64,000 nucleotides of DNA from JAGPCK01 sp964535575 (GTDB lineage: Bacteria > Bacteroidota > Bacteroidia > UKL13-3), in the NCBI GenBank assembly GCA_964535575.1, contig CAZHTC010000003.1, positions 283,538 through 347,537 on the forward strand, given 5' to 3'. The notes beneath the pieces were generated by a model. That model made no database searches. It was not told the DNA's origin and saw nothing but the letters and a program-made list of their open reading frames with translations. Shown piece by piece: positions 1 through 8,295 of this stretch; within the stretch, counting starts at the first letter, position 1, and each line of letters begins with the position of its first letter. The position numbers and the translations under genes were made by a program.

Positions 1-2
1 TT

Positions 3-944
3 AAAATGAAGGTGAGCAATTCTTTTGATGTTTTTGGAGAGGCAGGCTTGCGTATTACTCAAAATGACTCGATTGACGTATGGAGTCCTTCAGGATCCGT
101 CTTAAACCGTTCATATGATTGGTATTTGTTCCCTACCGTTGGATTTTCTTACCATGTTGGTAAAAAAGCAAGCACACCTATTGAATGGCATAATCCGGTT
201 AAGTATATGTACGATGAACTGGCCTCAATGAAGAAAACCGTAGATGCCATGAAGATTGATAATGACAATGATGGCGTTTCCGACTTTTTCGATCGTGAAC
301 CCAATACACCCGACAGCGTAAATGTTTATGGAAGCGGTAAAGCGGTAGATACCGATCGGGATGGTATTCCTGATCATCAGGATACCGAACCATATTCAGA
401 TCCTGGTGCGGTGGTGGATGCAAGTGGCCGATCAAAAGACAGTGATGGTGACGGAGTTCCTGATCACAGGGATATGGAGCCTAATACCGACACCTCTATG
501 TTGGCCAATCATCAGGGTATTGCCATAGTGTCAAAAGCCATGGCTAAACAAATGCAAACCGTTCCTGAAAATAAGGCCGAGAAGATGTTCCAGCAAGTGG
601 GTAAAATAGGCTATTTACCTGCTATCTTCTTCGAGACAGACGAGTTTGAGGTTCCTTCAAGGTACTATGCCGATTTGTATGGGGTAGCACATGCCATGCG
701 CAATTTCCCTGAAGCAAAATTGTATATCATTGGAGGTGCGGATATGCGCAAAGATGAGGCATACAACTTGGAACTAGCCAGAAAACGTGCGCAGGCGGTA
801 GCCGATATTCTCTCTAAGAAATTCGGAATTGATAAGAGCAGGCTTATTGTGCAAACCATTGGCAAAAAAGATCCGCTGGTTGATGGCAAACGAAAAGATG
901 CCTTAGCCGCCAACAGAAGGGTAACCTTCAAAGTAGTAGAGTAG
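3..944 (+). CDS. OmpA family outer-membrane protein (5' end outside window)
   Basis: The reading frame is open to the window edge, so the N-terminal signal peptide and most of a beta-barrel are missing. The first ~55 visible residues look like the last strands of a barrel (ending FPTVGFSYHVGKK). Residues ~75-160 hold three calcium-binding thrombospondin type-3-like repeats (DNDNDGVSD, DTDRDGIPD, DSDGDGVPD). The last ~110 residues form an OmpA-like peptidoglycan-binding domain, with LARKRAQAVADIL and a closing NRRVTF. Family knowledge: such proteins tether the outer membrane to peptidoglycan. A strong hairpin follows the stop codon. The class is secure; the exact role is not. Confidence 0.9.
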   Translation, partial: KMKVSNSFDVFGEAGLRITQNDSIDVWSPSGSVLNRSYDWYLFPTVGFSYHVGKKASTPIEWHNPVKYMYDELASMKKTVDAMKIDNDNDGVSDFFDREPNTPDSVNVYGSGKAVDTDRDGIPDHQDTEPYSDPGAVVDASGRSKDSDGDGVPDHRDMEPNTDTSMLANHQGIAIVSKAMAKQMQTVPENKAEKMFQQVGKIGYLPAIFFETDEFEVPSRYYADLYGVAHAMRNFPEAKLYIIGGADMRKDEAYNLELARKRAQAVADILSKKFGIDKSRLIVQTIGKKDPLVDGKRKDALAANRRVTFKVVE

Positions 945-974
945 TAGTAGATTCTTCATATTGTTCGTTTTGTT

Positions 975-1004
975 AAATCCCCTGAGCAATCGGGGGATTT
1001 TCAT
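975..1004. terminator. Bidirectional rho-independent terminator
   Basis: AAATCCCC (975-982) pairs with GGGGATTT (993-1000) across a 10-nt loop. It sits between two convergent genes, one ending at 944 and the other at 1001, so it can serve both. T-rich sequence follows on the plus side. Confidence 0.75.
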
Positions 1005-1531
1005 TTAAAGGCGGTAAAAAAATGCCAGCAAACAATACCGGCACTTACGGCAATATTCAGCGAGTGTTTACTTCCCTGTTGCGGAATTTCAATAAATGCA
1101 TCGGCCAGTGAAAATAACTCCTCGTTTACCCCGTTTACTTCATTTCCGAATACAAGAGCATACTTTTGAGTTTTGTCTGCAATAAACCTATCCAACATCA
1201 CACCGGCACTGGTTTGCTCTATGATTAAAATTCGGTAACCTTCTTTTTTTAACTCGGTAATTGCATCAATGGTAGAAGCCACGTAATGCCATTTTACACT
1301 TTCATCGGCACCCAGCGCGGTTTTCCGGATATCGTTATTTGGCGGACATGCAGTAATGCCACACAGGTAAACTCCCTCAAAAGCAAAGGAATCAGCTGTT
1401 CGAAAAACAGATCCGACATTTAGGGCACTGCGCACATTGTCGAGTACCACCATAATGGGGTTTTTCACAGTTTTCCTGAATTCATCCACAGTTAAACGGT
1501 TTAATTCAATATTCTTTAATTTGCGCGTCAT
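1001..1531 (-). CDS. SpoU/TrmH-family RNA 2'-O-methyltransferase
   Basis: 176 residues with the three SPOUT/TrmH motifs in order: NVRSALNVGSVFRTAD (motif 1), VFGNEVNGV (motif 2) and IPQQGSKHSLNIAVSAGI (motif 3). These form the trefoil-knot SAM site, and the enzyme is expected to 2'-O-methylate a tRNA or rRNA ribose. I chose the inner ATG at 1531, beginning MTRKLKN, because family members begin this way; an in-frame ATG at 1552 would add seven residues. No N-terminal substrate-binding domain is present, so it is the short tRNA-methyltransferase type. It diverges from mutS across about 40 bp. The target nucleotide cannot be read from sequence. Confidence 0.9.
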   Translation of the reverse strand: MTRKLKNIELNRLTVDEFRKTVKNPIMVVLDNVRSALNVGSVFRTADSFAFEGVYLCGITACPPNNDIRKTALGADESVKWHYVASTIDAITELKKEGYRILIIEQTSAGVMLDRFIADKTQKYALVFGNEVNGVNEELFSLADAFIEIPQQGSKHSLNIAVSAGIVCWHFFTAFK

Positions 1532-1573
1532 GTTAAGTGCAATTATCCGCATTCTGTTTTAAAGCCACAAGTA

Positions 1574-4180
1574 TTGAAAACCACCGAAGCGGCAGATACT
1601 CCTTTAATGCGCCAATACAATCAGATAAAGGCGAAATACCCCGATGCTATTTTATTATTCAGGGTGGGCGACTTTTATGAAACGTTTGGTGACGATGCCA
1701 TACGGGCTTCGCAAATCTTAGGTATTGTATTAACCAAGCGGGCCAATGGGACGGCCGCACATATTGAACTGGCCGGATTTCCTCATCATTCACTTGATGT
1801 TTATTTGCCAAAATTGGTGCGTGCAGGGCAGCGGGTTGCCATTTGCGATCAGTTGGAAGATCCTAAACTTACCAAGAAAATTGTAAAACGCGGTGTTACC
1901 GAACTGGTTTCGCCCGGAGTTTCATACAACGATAAGGTGCTGGAGGTAAAACAAAATAATTACCTCGCTTCGGTTTTTCTTTCCGAGGGTATAGGAGGGA
2001 TATCATTTCTTGATATTTCAACCGGAGAGTTTTTTCTGGCCGAAGGGAAAACTGATTACCTCGATAAATTACTGCAAGGATTGAAACCTGCCGAGGTACT
2101 GGTAAGTAAACCTCAGGCAAAGGAATTTATCAGGCATTTTGGGGATAAATTCTATACTTTTCTGATTGACGATTGGGTATTTACCGATGACTATGCCAAT
2201 GAAAAGCTGCTGAAACATTTCGAAACTCAATCGTTAAAAGGATTTGGGGTTGATAAAATGAAATTGGGTATTGTGGCTGCCGGAGCAGCACTCCATTACC
2301 TGCACGAAAATCAACACCGGAATATAGCCCATATTACTTCGGTTTCGCGATTAGAAGAGGATAAGTACGTATGGCTCGATACGTTTACCGTACGCAATCT
2401 GGAGCTGGTGTACAGTGCTAATGAACATGGAGTGCCTCTTCTTCAAATACTCGACCATACACTTACCCCCATGGGTGCCCGTTTATTGCGCAGGTGGATG
2501 GTTATGCCGCTTAAAGAGCAAAAACTCATTGAGGAGCGGTTGGATGTGGTGGAGCAGTTCACCAAAAATGAACATCTGGCCGCAGAGGTGGCAAGTTTAT
2601 TAAAACAAGTGGGAGATTTAGAGCGCCTGATTTCTAAAGTGGCCATGAAGCGGGTAAATCCGCGTGAATTGATGCAATTGAACCGCTCACTGAAAATTAT
2701 TGAACCGTTAAAGCAATTGCTTATGCAAACCGGTCATTTACCTATGACCAAGGTTGCCGATCAGCTGCAGCCCTGCTTTACCGCCATTCAACGGCTTGAA
2801 CAGGTATTGGTACCAGAGCCACCGGCTTTACTGAATAAAGGAAGTGTAATTGCCGATGATGTTCATGCCGAACTGGATGAATTGCGCAAAATTGCCTATT
2901 CAGGAAAAGATTATTTGTTGCAGATTCAACAGCGAGAAAGCCAGCGTACCGGAATTCCTTCACTTAAAATTTCGTACAATAATGTTTTTGGGTATTACCT
3001 GGAAGTAACCAATGCGCATAAAGATAAAGTTCCGGTAGAATGGATAAGAAAACAAACTCTGGTAAATGCCGAACGATACATTACTCAGGAGTTAAAAGAA
3101 TACGAAGAAAAAATTCTGGGGGCCGAAGAAAAGATTTTTGCGATTGAAGAGCGCCTGTTTAATGAACTGGTAGTAGAAATGAGCGAATACGTAACAGCTG
3201 TGCAGCAAAACGCGCTGCAACTAGCACGTATTGATAGTTTGCTGTCGTTTGCAACGGTGGCACTGCGAAATAATTATGTAAAACCCGAGCTGAACGATTC
3301 GTTTGAACTTATGCTTAAAGATTGCCGGCATCCGGTAATTGAACGGCAACTCCCGCCTGGTGAAGCGTATATTCCAAATGATATTTACCTTGATAATGCC
3401 AAACAGCAGGTTATCATTCTCACCGGGCCCAATATGTCGGGTAAATCGGCTGTGTTAAGGCAAACGGCTCTTGCGGTGCTCATGGCGCAAATTGGTTGTT
3501 TTGTTCCGGCCACTTATGCGCGCATCGGATTAATTGATAAAGTTTTTACGCGTGTAGGAGCCTCTGATAATTTAAGCAGCGGAGAATCCACCTTTATGGT
3601 GGAAATGACCGAAACGGCAAGCATTCTGAACAATCTCTCACCTCGTAGCCTTATTTTATTAGACGAAATAGGACGCGGCACCAGCACCTATGACGGAGTT
3701 TCTCTGGCATGGTCGATTACCGAATATTTAACTAAGGTGCCTCTGAAACCGAAAACGCTTTTTGCCACCCATTACCACGAGCTCAACGAACTGGAAGGTA
3801 AACTTGACGGAATTAAAAACTACCATGTGGCCGTAAAGGAAACAGGAAACAAAGTTATTTTTCTCCGAAAATTAAAAGAAGGAGGCAGTGAACATAGCTT
3901 TGGTATTCATGTGGCACGTATGGCCGGCATACCCAAAGATGTACTGCGCAGAGCGGAAGAAATATTACATTACCTCGAGGATAACCGTTCATCCATAAGT
4001 GGAACAGAAGCCGTGAAAAAATTACCTCCCGACCCTTTTCAATTGAATATGTTTCAGCTTAGCGACCCTCTCGTGCAACGGGTAAAAGAAGAATTGCAGA
4101 AGGTAGAAACCGATTCTATAACTCCGCTCGAAGCTCTTATGAAGCTCCATTACCTCAAAAAAATTCTAGAAGGGAAATAA
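1574..4180 (+). CDS. mutS: DNA mismatch repair protein MutS
   Basis: 868 residues, full length for MutS. The mismatch-reading Phe-x-Glu lies in GDFYETFGDD (about residues 32-41). The C-terminal ATPase carries Walker A GPNMSGKS (about 618-625) and the signature/Walker B stretch LLDEIGRGTST near 695. Family role: binds mispairs and small loops and recruits MutL. The start is a TTG at 1574; no in-frame ATG lies before residue 12, and the conserved N-terminal text begins just after the TTG. The helix-turn-helix dimer region near residues 780-800 is intact. Confidence 0.97.
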   Translation: MKTTEAADTPLMRQYNQIKAKYPDAILLFRVGDFYETFGDDAIRASQILGIVLTKRANGTAAHIELAGFPHHSLDVYLPKLVRAGQRVAICDQLEDPKLTKKIVKRGVTELVSPGVSYNDKVLEVKQNNYLASVFLSEGIGGISFLDISTGEFFLAEGKTDYLDKLLQGLKPAEVLVSKPQAKEFIRHFGDKFYTFLIDDWVFTDDYANEKLLKHFETQSLKGFGVDKMKLGIVAAGAALHYLHENQHRNIAHITSVSRLEEDKYVWLDTFTVRNLELVYSANEHGVPLLQILDHTLTPMGARLLRRWMVMPLKEQKLIEERLDVVEQFTKNEHLAAEVASLLKQVGDLERLISKVAMKRVNPRELMQLNRSLKIIEPLKQLLMQTGHLPMTKVADQLQPCFTAIQRLEQVLVPEPPALLNKGSVIADDVHAELDELRKIAYSGKDYLLQIQQRESQRTGIPSLKISYNNVFGYYLEVTNAHKDKVPVEWIRKQTLVNAERYITQELKEYEEKILGAEEKIFAIEERLFNELVVEMSEYVTAVQQNALQLARIDSLLSFATVALRNNYVKPELNDSFELMLKDCRHPVIERQLPPGEAYIPNDIYLDNAKQQVIILTGPNMSGKSAVLRQTALAVLMAQIGCFVPATYARIGLIDKVFTRVGASDNLSSGESTFMVEMTETASILNNLSPRSLILLDEIGRGTSTYDGVSLAWSITEYLTKVPLKPKTLFATHYHELNELEGKLDGIKNYHVAVKETGNKVIFLRKLKEGGSEHSFGIHVARMAGIPKDVLRRAEEILHYLEDNRSSISGTEAVKKLPPDPFQLNMFQLSDPLVQRVKEELQKVETDSITPLEALMKLHYLKKILEGK

Positions 4181-4295
4181 GTTTTTGCTGATTTACTGCT
4201 TGCAGATTAGTTACTTACATGGCACTTATTTTTTTTGTTACTCCCATTGTAAAAAACAGGGCGACCCTTATATTTGCAGTCCCTTAGGGGAAAAT

Positions 4296-4371
4296 GCGAG
4301 AGTAGCTCAGTTGGTAGAGCGCAACCTTGCCAAGGTTGAGGTCGCGAGTTCGAACCTCGTCTCTCGCTCCA
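4296..4371 (+). tRNA. tRNA-Gly (anticodon GCC)
   Basis: Complete cloverleaf. The acceptor GCGAGAG (4296-4302) pairs with CTCTCGC (4361-4367). D-stem GCTC/GAGC; anticodon stem CAACC/GGTTG with loop TTGCCAA (anticodon GCC at 4329-4331); T-arm GCGAG-TTCGAAC-CTCGT. Discriminator T is followed directly by CCA (4369-4371), so the tail is gene-encoded. Confidence 0.97.
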
Positions 4372-4379
4372 AAACAATT

Positions 4380-4430
4380 AAGGTGTGAGTTCAGCGAAGA
4401 AACCAATACACATCGCTTTCCTCACACCTT
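4380..4430. other. Long hairpin between the two tRNA genes
   Basis: AAGGTGTGAG (4380-4389) is perfectly complementary to CTCACACCTT (4421-4430). Inside, AGCGA (4393-4397) can pair with TCGCT (4413-4417). It lies 9 nt after tRNA-Gly and 25 nt before tRNA-Leu and is followed by T-rich sequence. It could be a terminator for tRNA-Gly or a processing structure in a joint precursor. Confidence 0.6.
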
Positions 4431-4454
4431 CTTTATTATCGTTCTTTTATTCAG

Positions 4455-4539
4455 GCTCGGGTGGTGGAACTGGTAGACACGCAGGACTTAAAATCCTGTG
4501 GCCTCAACAGCCGTGCGGGTTCGATTCCCGCCTCGAGCA
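4455..4539 (+). tRNA. tRNA-Leu (anticodon TAA)
   Basis: Class II tRNA of 85 nt with a long variable arm. Acceptor GCTCGGG (4455-4461) pairs with CTCGAGC (4532-4538), including one G-T pair. Anticodon stem CAGGA/TCCTG encloses loop CTTAAAA, giving anticodon TAA for UUA/UUG codons. The T-arm reads GCGGG-TTCGATT-CCCGC. The CCA tail is not encoded (A then CTA), unlike the neighbouring tRNA-Gly. Confidence 0.97.
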
Positions 4540-4543
4540 CTAA

Positions 4544-4566
4544 CCCCGCGCAAGCGGGGTTTTTTA
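4544..4566 (+). terminator. Rho-independent terminator after tRNA-Leu
   Basis: CCCCGC (4544-4549), loop GCAA, GCGGGG (4554-4559), then a run of T. It begins 5 nt after the tRNA. Confidence 0.9.
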
Positions 4567-4660
4567 TTTATACATGTTTCAAGAAGAGTTTTAGATACGT
4601 AAACATGATGTCTTTCCGCTTCGCTGCAGTTCTATACATTGTTTTTCCTAACTTGCAACC

Positions 4661-5611
4661 ATGATCACCGTGTATTACCGCGATAACGATAAACTTCAAA
4701 AAGTGCAGGGTGTAAATTGCCTGAACGGGATTGATTACAATCAACTGGTATGGGTTGATCTCAATCAACTTAGTGAAGAGGAAGAAAAGTATGTGGAAAC
4801 CAAATTTCATGTAAATATTCCTGACGATAAACAAATGATGGAGATAGAATCAAGCTCCCGTTATTTTGAAAATGACAGGCATATTATAGCCAACTCTAAT
4901 TTTCTCGTCCCCCTAAACGGAACGTACAAACCGGAACCTGCCTCTTTTATTCTTAAAGAAAAATACTTAGTTACTTACCGTAATTACGATTTGCGCTCGT
5001 TTAATGAAATGTTTAAACGGTTGGAAGTTCAGGGCAAAAATTTCAGCAACGGGTATCAGGTGCTGCTCACCATTTTTGAGATACGCATTGACCTGGATGC
5101 CGATTTAATTGAAGGAATTGCCAATGATATTACCCAAACCGGCAAACTGGTAACCGATGATAAACGGATTAATAAAGACCTGATTTTTAAAATTTCCTTT
5201 TTTCAGGAAATGAATATGTTGCTGCGGCAAAACATTATGGATAAACAACGGGTCATGCAATCGTTGTTGCGCAGTGAATATTTCCCCGATGATTATAGTC
5301 CCAGGCTGCGAAGTATGCTTAAAGATATCAGTTCGCTCATTGACCATACCGATTTTGGTTTTGAACGATTAGAGTACTTACAGGAAACTTTTCTGGGGTT
5401 AATTAACCTGGAGCAAAATAAAATCATTAAAATTTTTACGGTGGTTTCAGTAATTTTTATGCCACCCACACTTATAGCCAGCATTTACGGAATGAATTTT
5501 AATTTTATGCCGGAACTTGGCTGGAATTACGGATATTTATTTGCCGTTGGTTTAATGGTGCTCTCCTCGGTTATTACGTTGTATATTTTTAAGAAGAATA
5601 ACTGGCTCTAG
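4661..5611 (+). CDS. corA: CorA-family divalent cation transporter
   Basis: 316 residues. A long, mostly helical cytoplasmic N-terminal part is followed by two C-terminal membrane helices (about 256-279 and 287-312). The pore signature YGMNF lies at the end of the first helix (near residue 277), and the protein ends with a basic tail (KKNNWL). Family role: pentameric Mg2+ (also Co2+/Ni2+) channel in the inner membrane. It stands alone behind the tRNA terminator, and its stop is one base from the convergent dehydrogenase gene. Metal preference cannot be read from the sequence. Confidence 0.93.
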   Translation: MITVYYRDNDKLQKVQGVNCLNGIDYNQLVWVDLNQLSEEEEKYVETKFHVNIPDDKQMMEIESSSRYFENDRHIIANSNFLVPLNGTYKPEPASFILKEKYLVTYRNYDLRSFNEMFKRLEVQGKNFSNGYQVLLTIFEIRIDLDADLIEGIANDITQTGKLVTDDKRINKDLIFKISFFQEMNMLLRQNIMDKQRVMQSLLRSEYFPDDYSPRLRSMLKDISSLIDHTDFGFERLEYLQETFLGLINLEQNKIIKIFTVVSVIFMPPTLIASIYGMNFNFMPELGWNYGYLFAVGLMVLSSVITLYIFKKNNWL

Positions 5612-5612
5612 G

Positions 5613-6929
5613 TTATTCGCAAAATTCAATACCGTATTTTTTCAATTCTTTCAGAATGGGTTCGTAAAACTCCCGGGTGAGCGGAATCACCACTCCGCGG
5701 GCTTTAATTTTGTTTTGCAAAATGAGTTTTACTGCAATAGCCATAGGGAGCCCAACCGTTTTGGCCATAGCTGTGTATACTTCATTTTCTCCTTTTACCA
5801 CCAATGAGCTGATGCGTTTTTTTGTTTTTCCGTTAAGCGAGTAGGTTAGCTGATGCTGCATTACAATCATGTCTAATTCGCCTTTGTTCAGTTTCCATTT
5901 TTCCTGAAGTAATTTTTGCAGGGCCAGTGCAGGACTTCCCTGTTCAATGCCCAGTGATTTATTTTCAAAAATCCCCAGCCATTGTAATTTTTTAAACTCG
6001 CTGCTTTGTCTGCCAATTTTTAAAAATGAACAAAGTTGTTGCTCCAGAGGCTTTGCAGATGGAGGGAGCAGAGCTGTAATTAAGTTGCGCCACGTAAGGG
6101 TAGCAGCTTCATTCAGTATGAGGTTGTCATCAGTGAGTCCTAATGCAACCAGGTGATTCCAGGAGCGGCAATACCCTTTTTTTCGGAGCGTACCTCTCAA
6201 AACTGTTTTAGCCTGTTCAATTCCGTAGGGTTTAATGTATCCGTTCGAATCGCGGTTGGCATAGGCTTCAAATTGTCCGTAGCCTTTAACTGAAATGGTT
6301 TCGGTTTGCAGAAAAATGCGGTTGTAAGGAATAAATTTGAGTTGCCCGTTTTCGGTAAAGGTGGCCGTGGCATTTCCGGCAAGAATAACATTGCGCGGAT
6401 TCCAGGTAAATTTATAATGCCAGGGGTTGGTATCAAATTCGGGGGCTACCAAACCGCCACAATAGGATTTAAATGTTTCAATCTGTCCTCCTTTGGATTG
6501 AATATCGTGTATCATTTCCATGGCCGAGAGGTGGTCAATACCCGGGTCGAGGCCAATTTCATTCAAAAATAAAACACCGGATTTTGCTGCTGCGCTATGC
6601 AGTTTTTTCATTTCGGGAGTAAGGTACGATGCCGTAACCAAATGCTTTTTAAATTTAAGGCAATCTCTGGCAACTAAAATATGCAGCGAAGGGGGCATCA
6701 TGGAAATTACCAGGTCATGTTTTGCAATCAGGGATTCGCGTTTCGGTTTATCCAGTAAATTCAGTTCAATGGCCTCCCCGCGATCATGTTTTTTTATTTT
6801 TGATAACGCAAGTGCCAACGATTGATCGGCTACAGTAATCTGCCAGTTTTCTTTCTTACTGTGAGCCAGTAAATATTTAATCAGGTAAGAAGCAGATAAT
6901 CCTGCTCCCAAAACCAGTATTTTTTTCAT
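5613..6929 (-). CDS. Saccharopine dehydrogenase-like oxidoreductase
   Basis: 438 residues. The N-terminus has a Rossmann dinucleotide fold with LGAGLSASYLIKYL (residues 6-19). DLVISMMPPSLH follows, and LNEIGLDPGIDHLSAMEMI marks the saccharopine dehydrogenase catalytic/dimer domain. The family interconverts saccharopine with glutamate and aminoadipate semialdehyde (lysine metabolism); distant members work in polyamine or other amino-acid pathways. No second lysine-pathway gene is adjacent, so the substrate is an inference. A TAGCTTTG -7 box (6949-6956, minus) lies 19 nt upstream of the ATG. The 3' end abuts corA. Confidence 0.85.
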   Translation of the reverse strand: MKKILVLGAGLSASYLIKYLLAHSKKENWQITVADQSLALALSKIKKHDRGEAIELNLLDKPKRESLIAKHDLVISMMPPSLHILVARDCLKFKKHLVTASYLTPEMKKLHSAAAKSGVLFLNEIGLDPGIDHLSAMEMIHDIQSKGGQIETFKSYCGGLVAPEFDTNPWHYKFTWNPRNVILAGNATATFTENGQLKFIPYNRIFLQTETISVKGYGQFEAYANRDSNGYIKPYGIEQAKTVLRGTLRKKGYCRSWNHLVALGLTDDNLILNEAATLTWRNLITALLPPSAKPLEQQLCSFLKIGRQSSEFKKLQWLGIFENKSLGIEQGSPALALQKLLQEKWKLNKGELDMIVMQHQLTYSLNGKTKKRISSLVVKGENEVYTAMAKTVGLPMAIAVKLILQNKIKARGVVIPLTREFYEPILKELKKYGIEFCE

Positions 6930-6948
6930 GTATAATCTATTCAGACCA

Positions 6949-6956
6949 CAAAGCTA
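6949..6956 (-). promoter_or_regulatory. -7 promoter box (TAGCTTTG)
   Basis: Perfect match to the Bacteroidota TAnnTTTG element on the minus strand, 19 nt before the saccharopine dehydrogenase-like ATG. I do not see a clear -33 element. Confidence 0.5.
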
Positions 6957-6982
6957 AGTTAAAAATCGGGATGCGCACACAC

Positions 6983-7013
6983 TTGCACATTTCGGTTAAT
7001 GATTGTATGTTTG
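6983..7013 (+). promoter_or_regulatory. Promoter of cytidine deaminase (TTG-N20-TATGTTTG)
   Basis: TTG at 6983-6985, a 20-nt spacer, then TATGTTTG at 7006-7013. This matches the Bacteroidota housekeeping promoter. The box ends 8 nt before the ATG at 7022 and overlaps the two upstream in-frame ATGs, so it decides the start. Confidence 0.6.
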
Positions 7014-7021
7014 ATAAAGCC

Positions 7022-7504
7022 ATGATAGAAAAAATTCAATACCAAAGCGAAGGAGTACTGGTTGATGAAGCCGACCTTACTCCGGAGCAATTGCAGTTGT
7101 TGCAGGAAACACGAAACCTGTTTGGGCAGGCATATGCTCCTTACAGCCGGTTCAGAGTGGCAGCCATTGCATTGCTTCATAATGGCACGCGGGTAAAAGG
7201 CACCAATCAGGAAAATGCCGCCTATCCATCGGGGTTATGTGCCGAGCGGGTAGCATTGTTTCAGGCCGGTTCGTTATTTCCTGAGGCAGTTGTTAACATA
7301 CTTTGTATTGCGGCAAAAAATGAACAGAAACTTACCAATAAACCGGTATCGCCCTGCGGAGCCTGTTTGCAGGTGATAAGTGAAAGTGAATACCGGCAGC
7401 AAAAGCCCATTACGATTATGCTGGCAGGAGAGGAGGGGAAAATCTTATTAATTGAAGGGGTGAAAAATTTATTGCCGTTCCGTTTTTTGCCTGATGCGTT
7501 GTAA
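7022..7504 (+). CDS. cdd: Cytidine deaminase
   Basis: 160 residues with the zinc deaminase signatures: NQENAAYPSGLCAERVAL (catalytic Glu of CAE and the first Cys ligand) and PCGACLQVI (the other two Cys ligands). It hydrolyses cytidine or deoxycytidine to uridine for pyrimidine salvage. The substrate motif APYSRFRVAA is present. Two earlier in-frame ATGs exist (6971 and 7007). I prefer 7022 because a TATGTTTG promoter box overlaps the earlier ones and the family is usually about 160 residues. The last 11 bp overlap the start of the following barrel gene, suggesting co-transcription. Confidence 0.93.
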   Translation: MIEKIQYQSEGVLVDEADLTPEQLQLLQETRNLFGQAYAPYSRFRVAAIALLHNGTRVKGTNQENAAYPSGLCAERVALFQAGSLFPEAVVNILCIAAKNEQKLTNKPVSPCGACLQVISESEYRQQKPITIMLAGEEGKILLIEGVKNLLPFRFLPDAL

Positions 7505-8246
7505 AATTATTTTTCTGGTAGTATTTTTATTCTCTTTTATAAGGGGAAAGGCACAGCAAGATACAACACAGTTTTATGTAAAAGAATTTTTGCCTCCCGA
7601 CAGCATTCATAAACTCTGGTTGGGCATCGAAGGCGGGCTGGAGTACTGTGACCGTTATTTTAAAACCAGCGACCGCTATTATGCCTCGCGTACCAATTTT
7701 ACCAATGTAGGTAAACGCATACCTGGAAGTTCGTTTCATTTGGGAGTAGGTACCTACTATACACTCAATCACGCCTGGAAAATAGAGTCGGGGGTTCACT
7801 TTTTAATGAACACGTATGCTATTTCTAAATACCGTCAGCCTTTTTTAACGAAGTCAATAGTTACAGGAAACGATTCGATTTTATACAAAGATATTGGCTT
7901 TGATTACTATCAGGCCTACTTGTATTTGCCCCTGTACATAAAGCATATGTTCTACGAGAGCCCAACTATTTCAGTTTACGCATCTGGCGGAACAGGCATG
8001 TTGATTTTACTGATCGATGCCGACCGGAATGAGTACACCAATAGCTATACTCCCTATCAGCTCACTTATAATCCATTAACCATTACGTGGCACGCGGGTA
8101 TTGGTGTGTTTTACAAATTATCGCCCGACTTACTGCTTAAAATAGAACCAGGCTGCAGGGGAACGGTTACTTCTCCGTTAAAACACCCTGACGGAGGTTC
8201 TCTGTTCAACGCAATTCTATCATTCGGAATAATTTATACGCAATGA
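7494..8246 (+). CDS. Predicted outer-membrane beta-barrel protein
   Basis: 250 residues, starting with a signal peptide (MRCKIIFLVVFLFSFIRGKAQ). The rest has alternating aromatic/polar strands typical of small porin-like barrels (for example LGVGTYYTLNHAWKIESGVHF), and it closes with a strand ending in FGIIYTQ. Bacteroidota genomes carry many such orphan barrels, and I cannot assign a ligand or partner. Its ATG lies inside the end of the cdd gene (11-bp overlap), so it is probably translated from the same mRNA. A strong terminator begins at its stop codon. Confidence 0.75.
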   Translation: MRCKIIFLVVFLFSFIRGKAQQDTTQFYVKEFLPPDSIHKLWLGIEGGLEYCDRYFKTSDRYYASRTNFTNVGKRIPGSSFHLGVGTYYTLNHAWKIESGVHFLMNTYAISKYRQPFLTKSIVTGNDSILYKDIGFDYYQAYLYLPLYIKHMFYESPTISVYASGGTGMLILLIDADRNEYTNSYTPYQLTYNPLTITWHAGIGVFYKLSPDLLLKIEPGCRGTVTSPLKHPDGGSLFNAILSFGIIYTQ

Positions 8247-8282
8247 AAAAACCTCCCCAACTATCCGTCAGGAAGGTTTTTT
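8246..8282. terminator. Bidirectional rho-independent terminator
   Basis: AAAAAACCT (8246-8254) pairs with AGGTTTTTT (8274-8282), with a further short CC/GG pairing inside. A- and T-runs flank both sides. It separates two convergent genes, the barrel gene and the M4 peptidase. Confidence 0.85.
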
Positions 8283-8295
8283 CGCATGTGAAAAT

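Noticed and set aside
240..500. Apparent tandem DNA repeats in the first gene
   Set aside because: They encode the three calcium-binding thrombospondin type-3 repeats and are not a separate DNA element.
4185..4388. A 67-residue open frame with text like ARVAQLVERNLAKVEVASS
   Set aside because: It is the spurious translation of the tRNA-Gly gene, a well-known annotation artefact.
4461..4664. A 67-residue open frame starting MVELVDTQDLKSCG
   Set aside because: It translates the tRNA-Leu gene and nothing else supports it.
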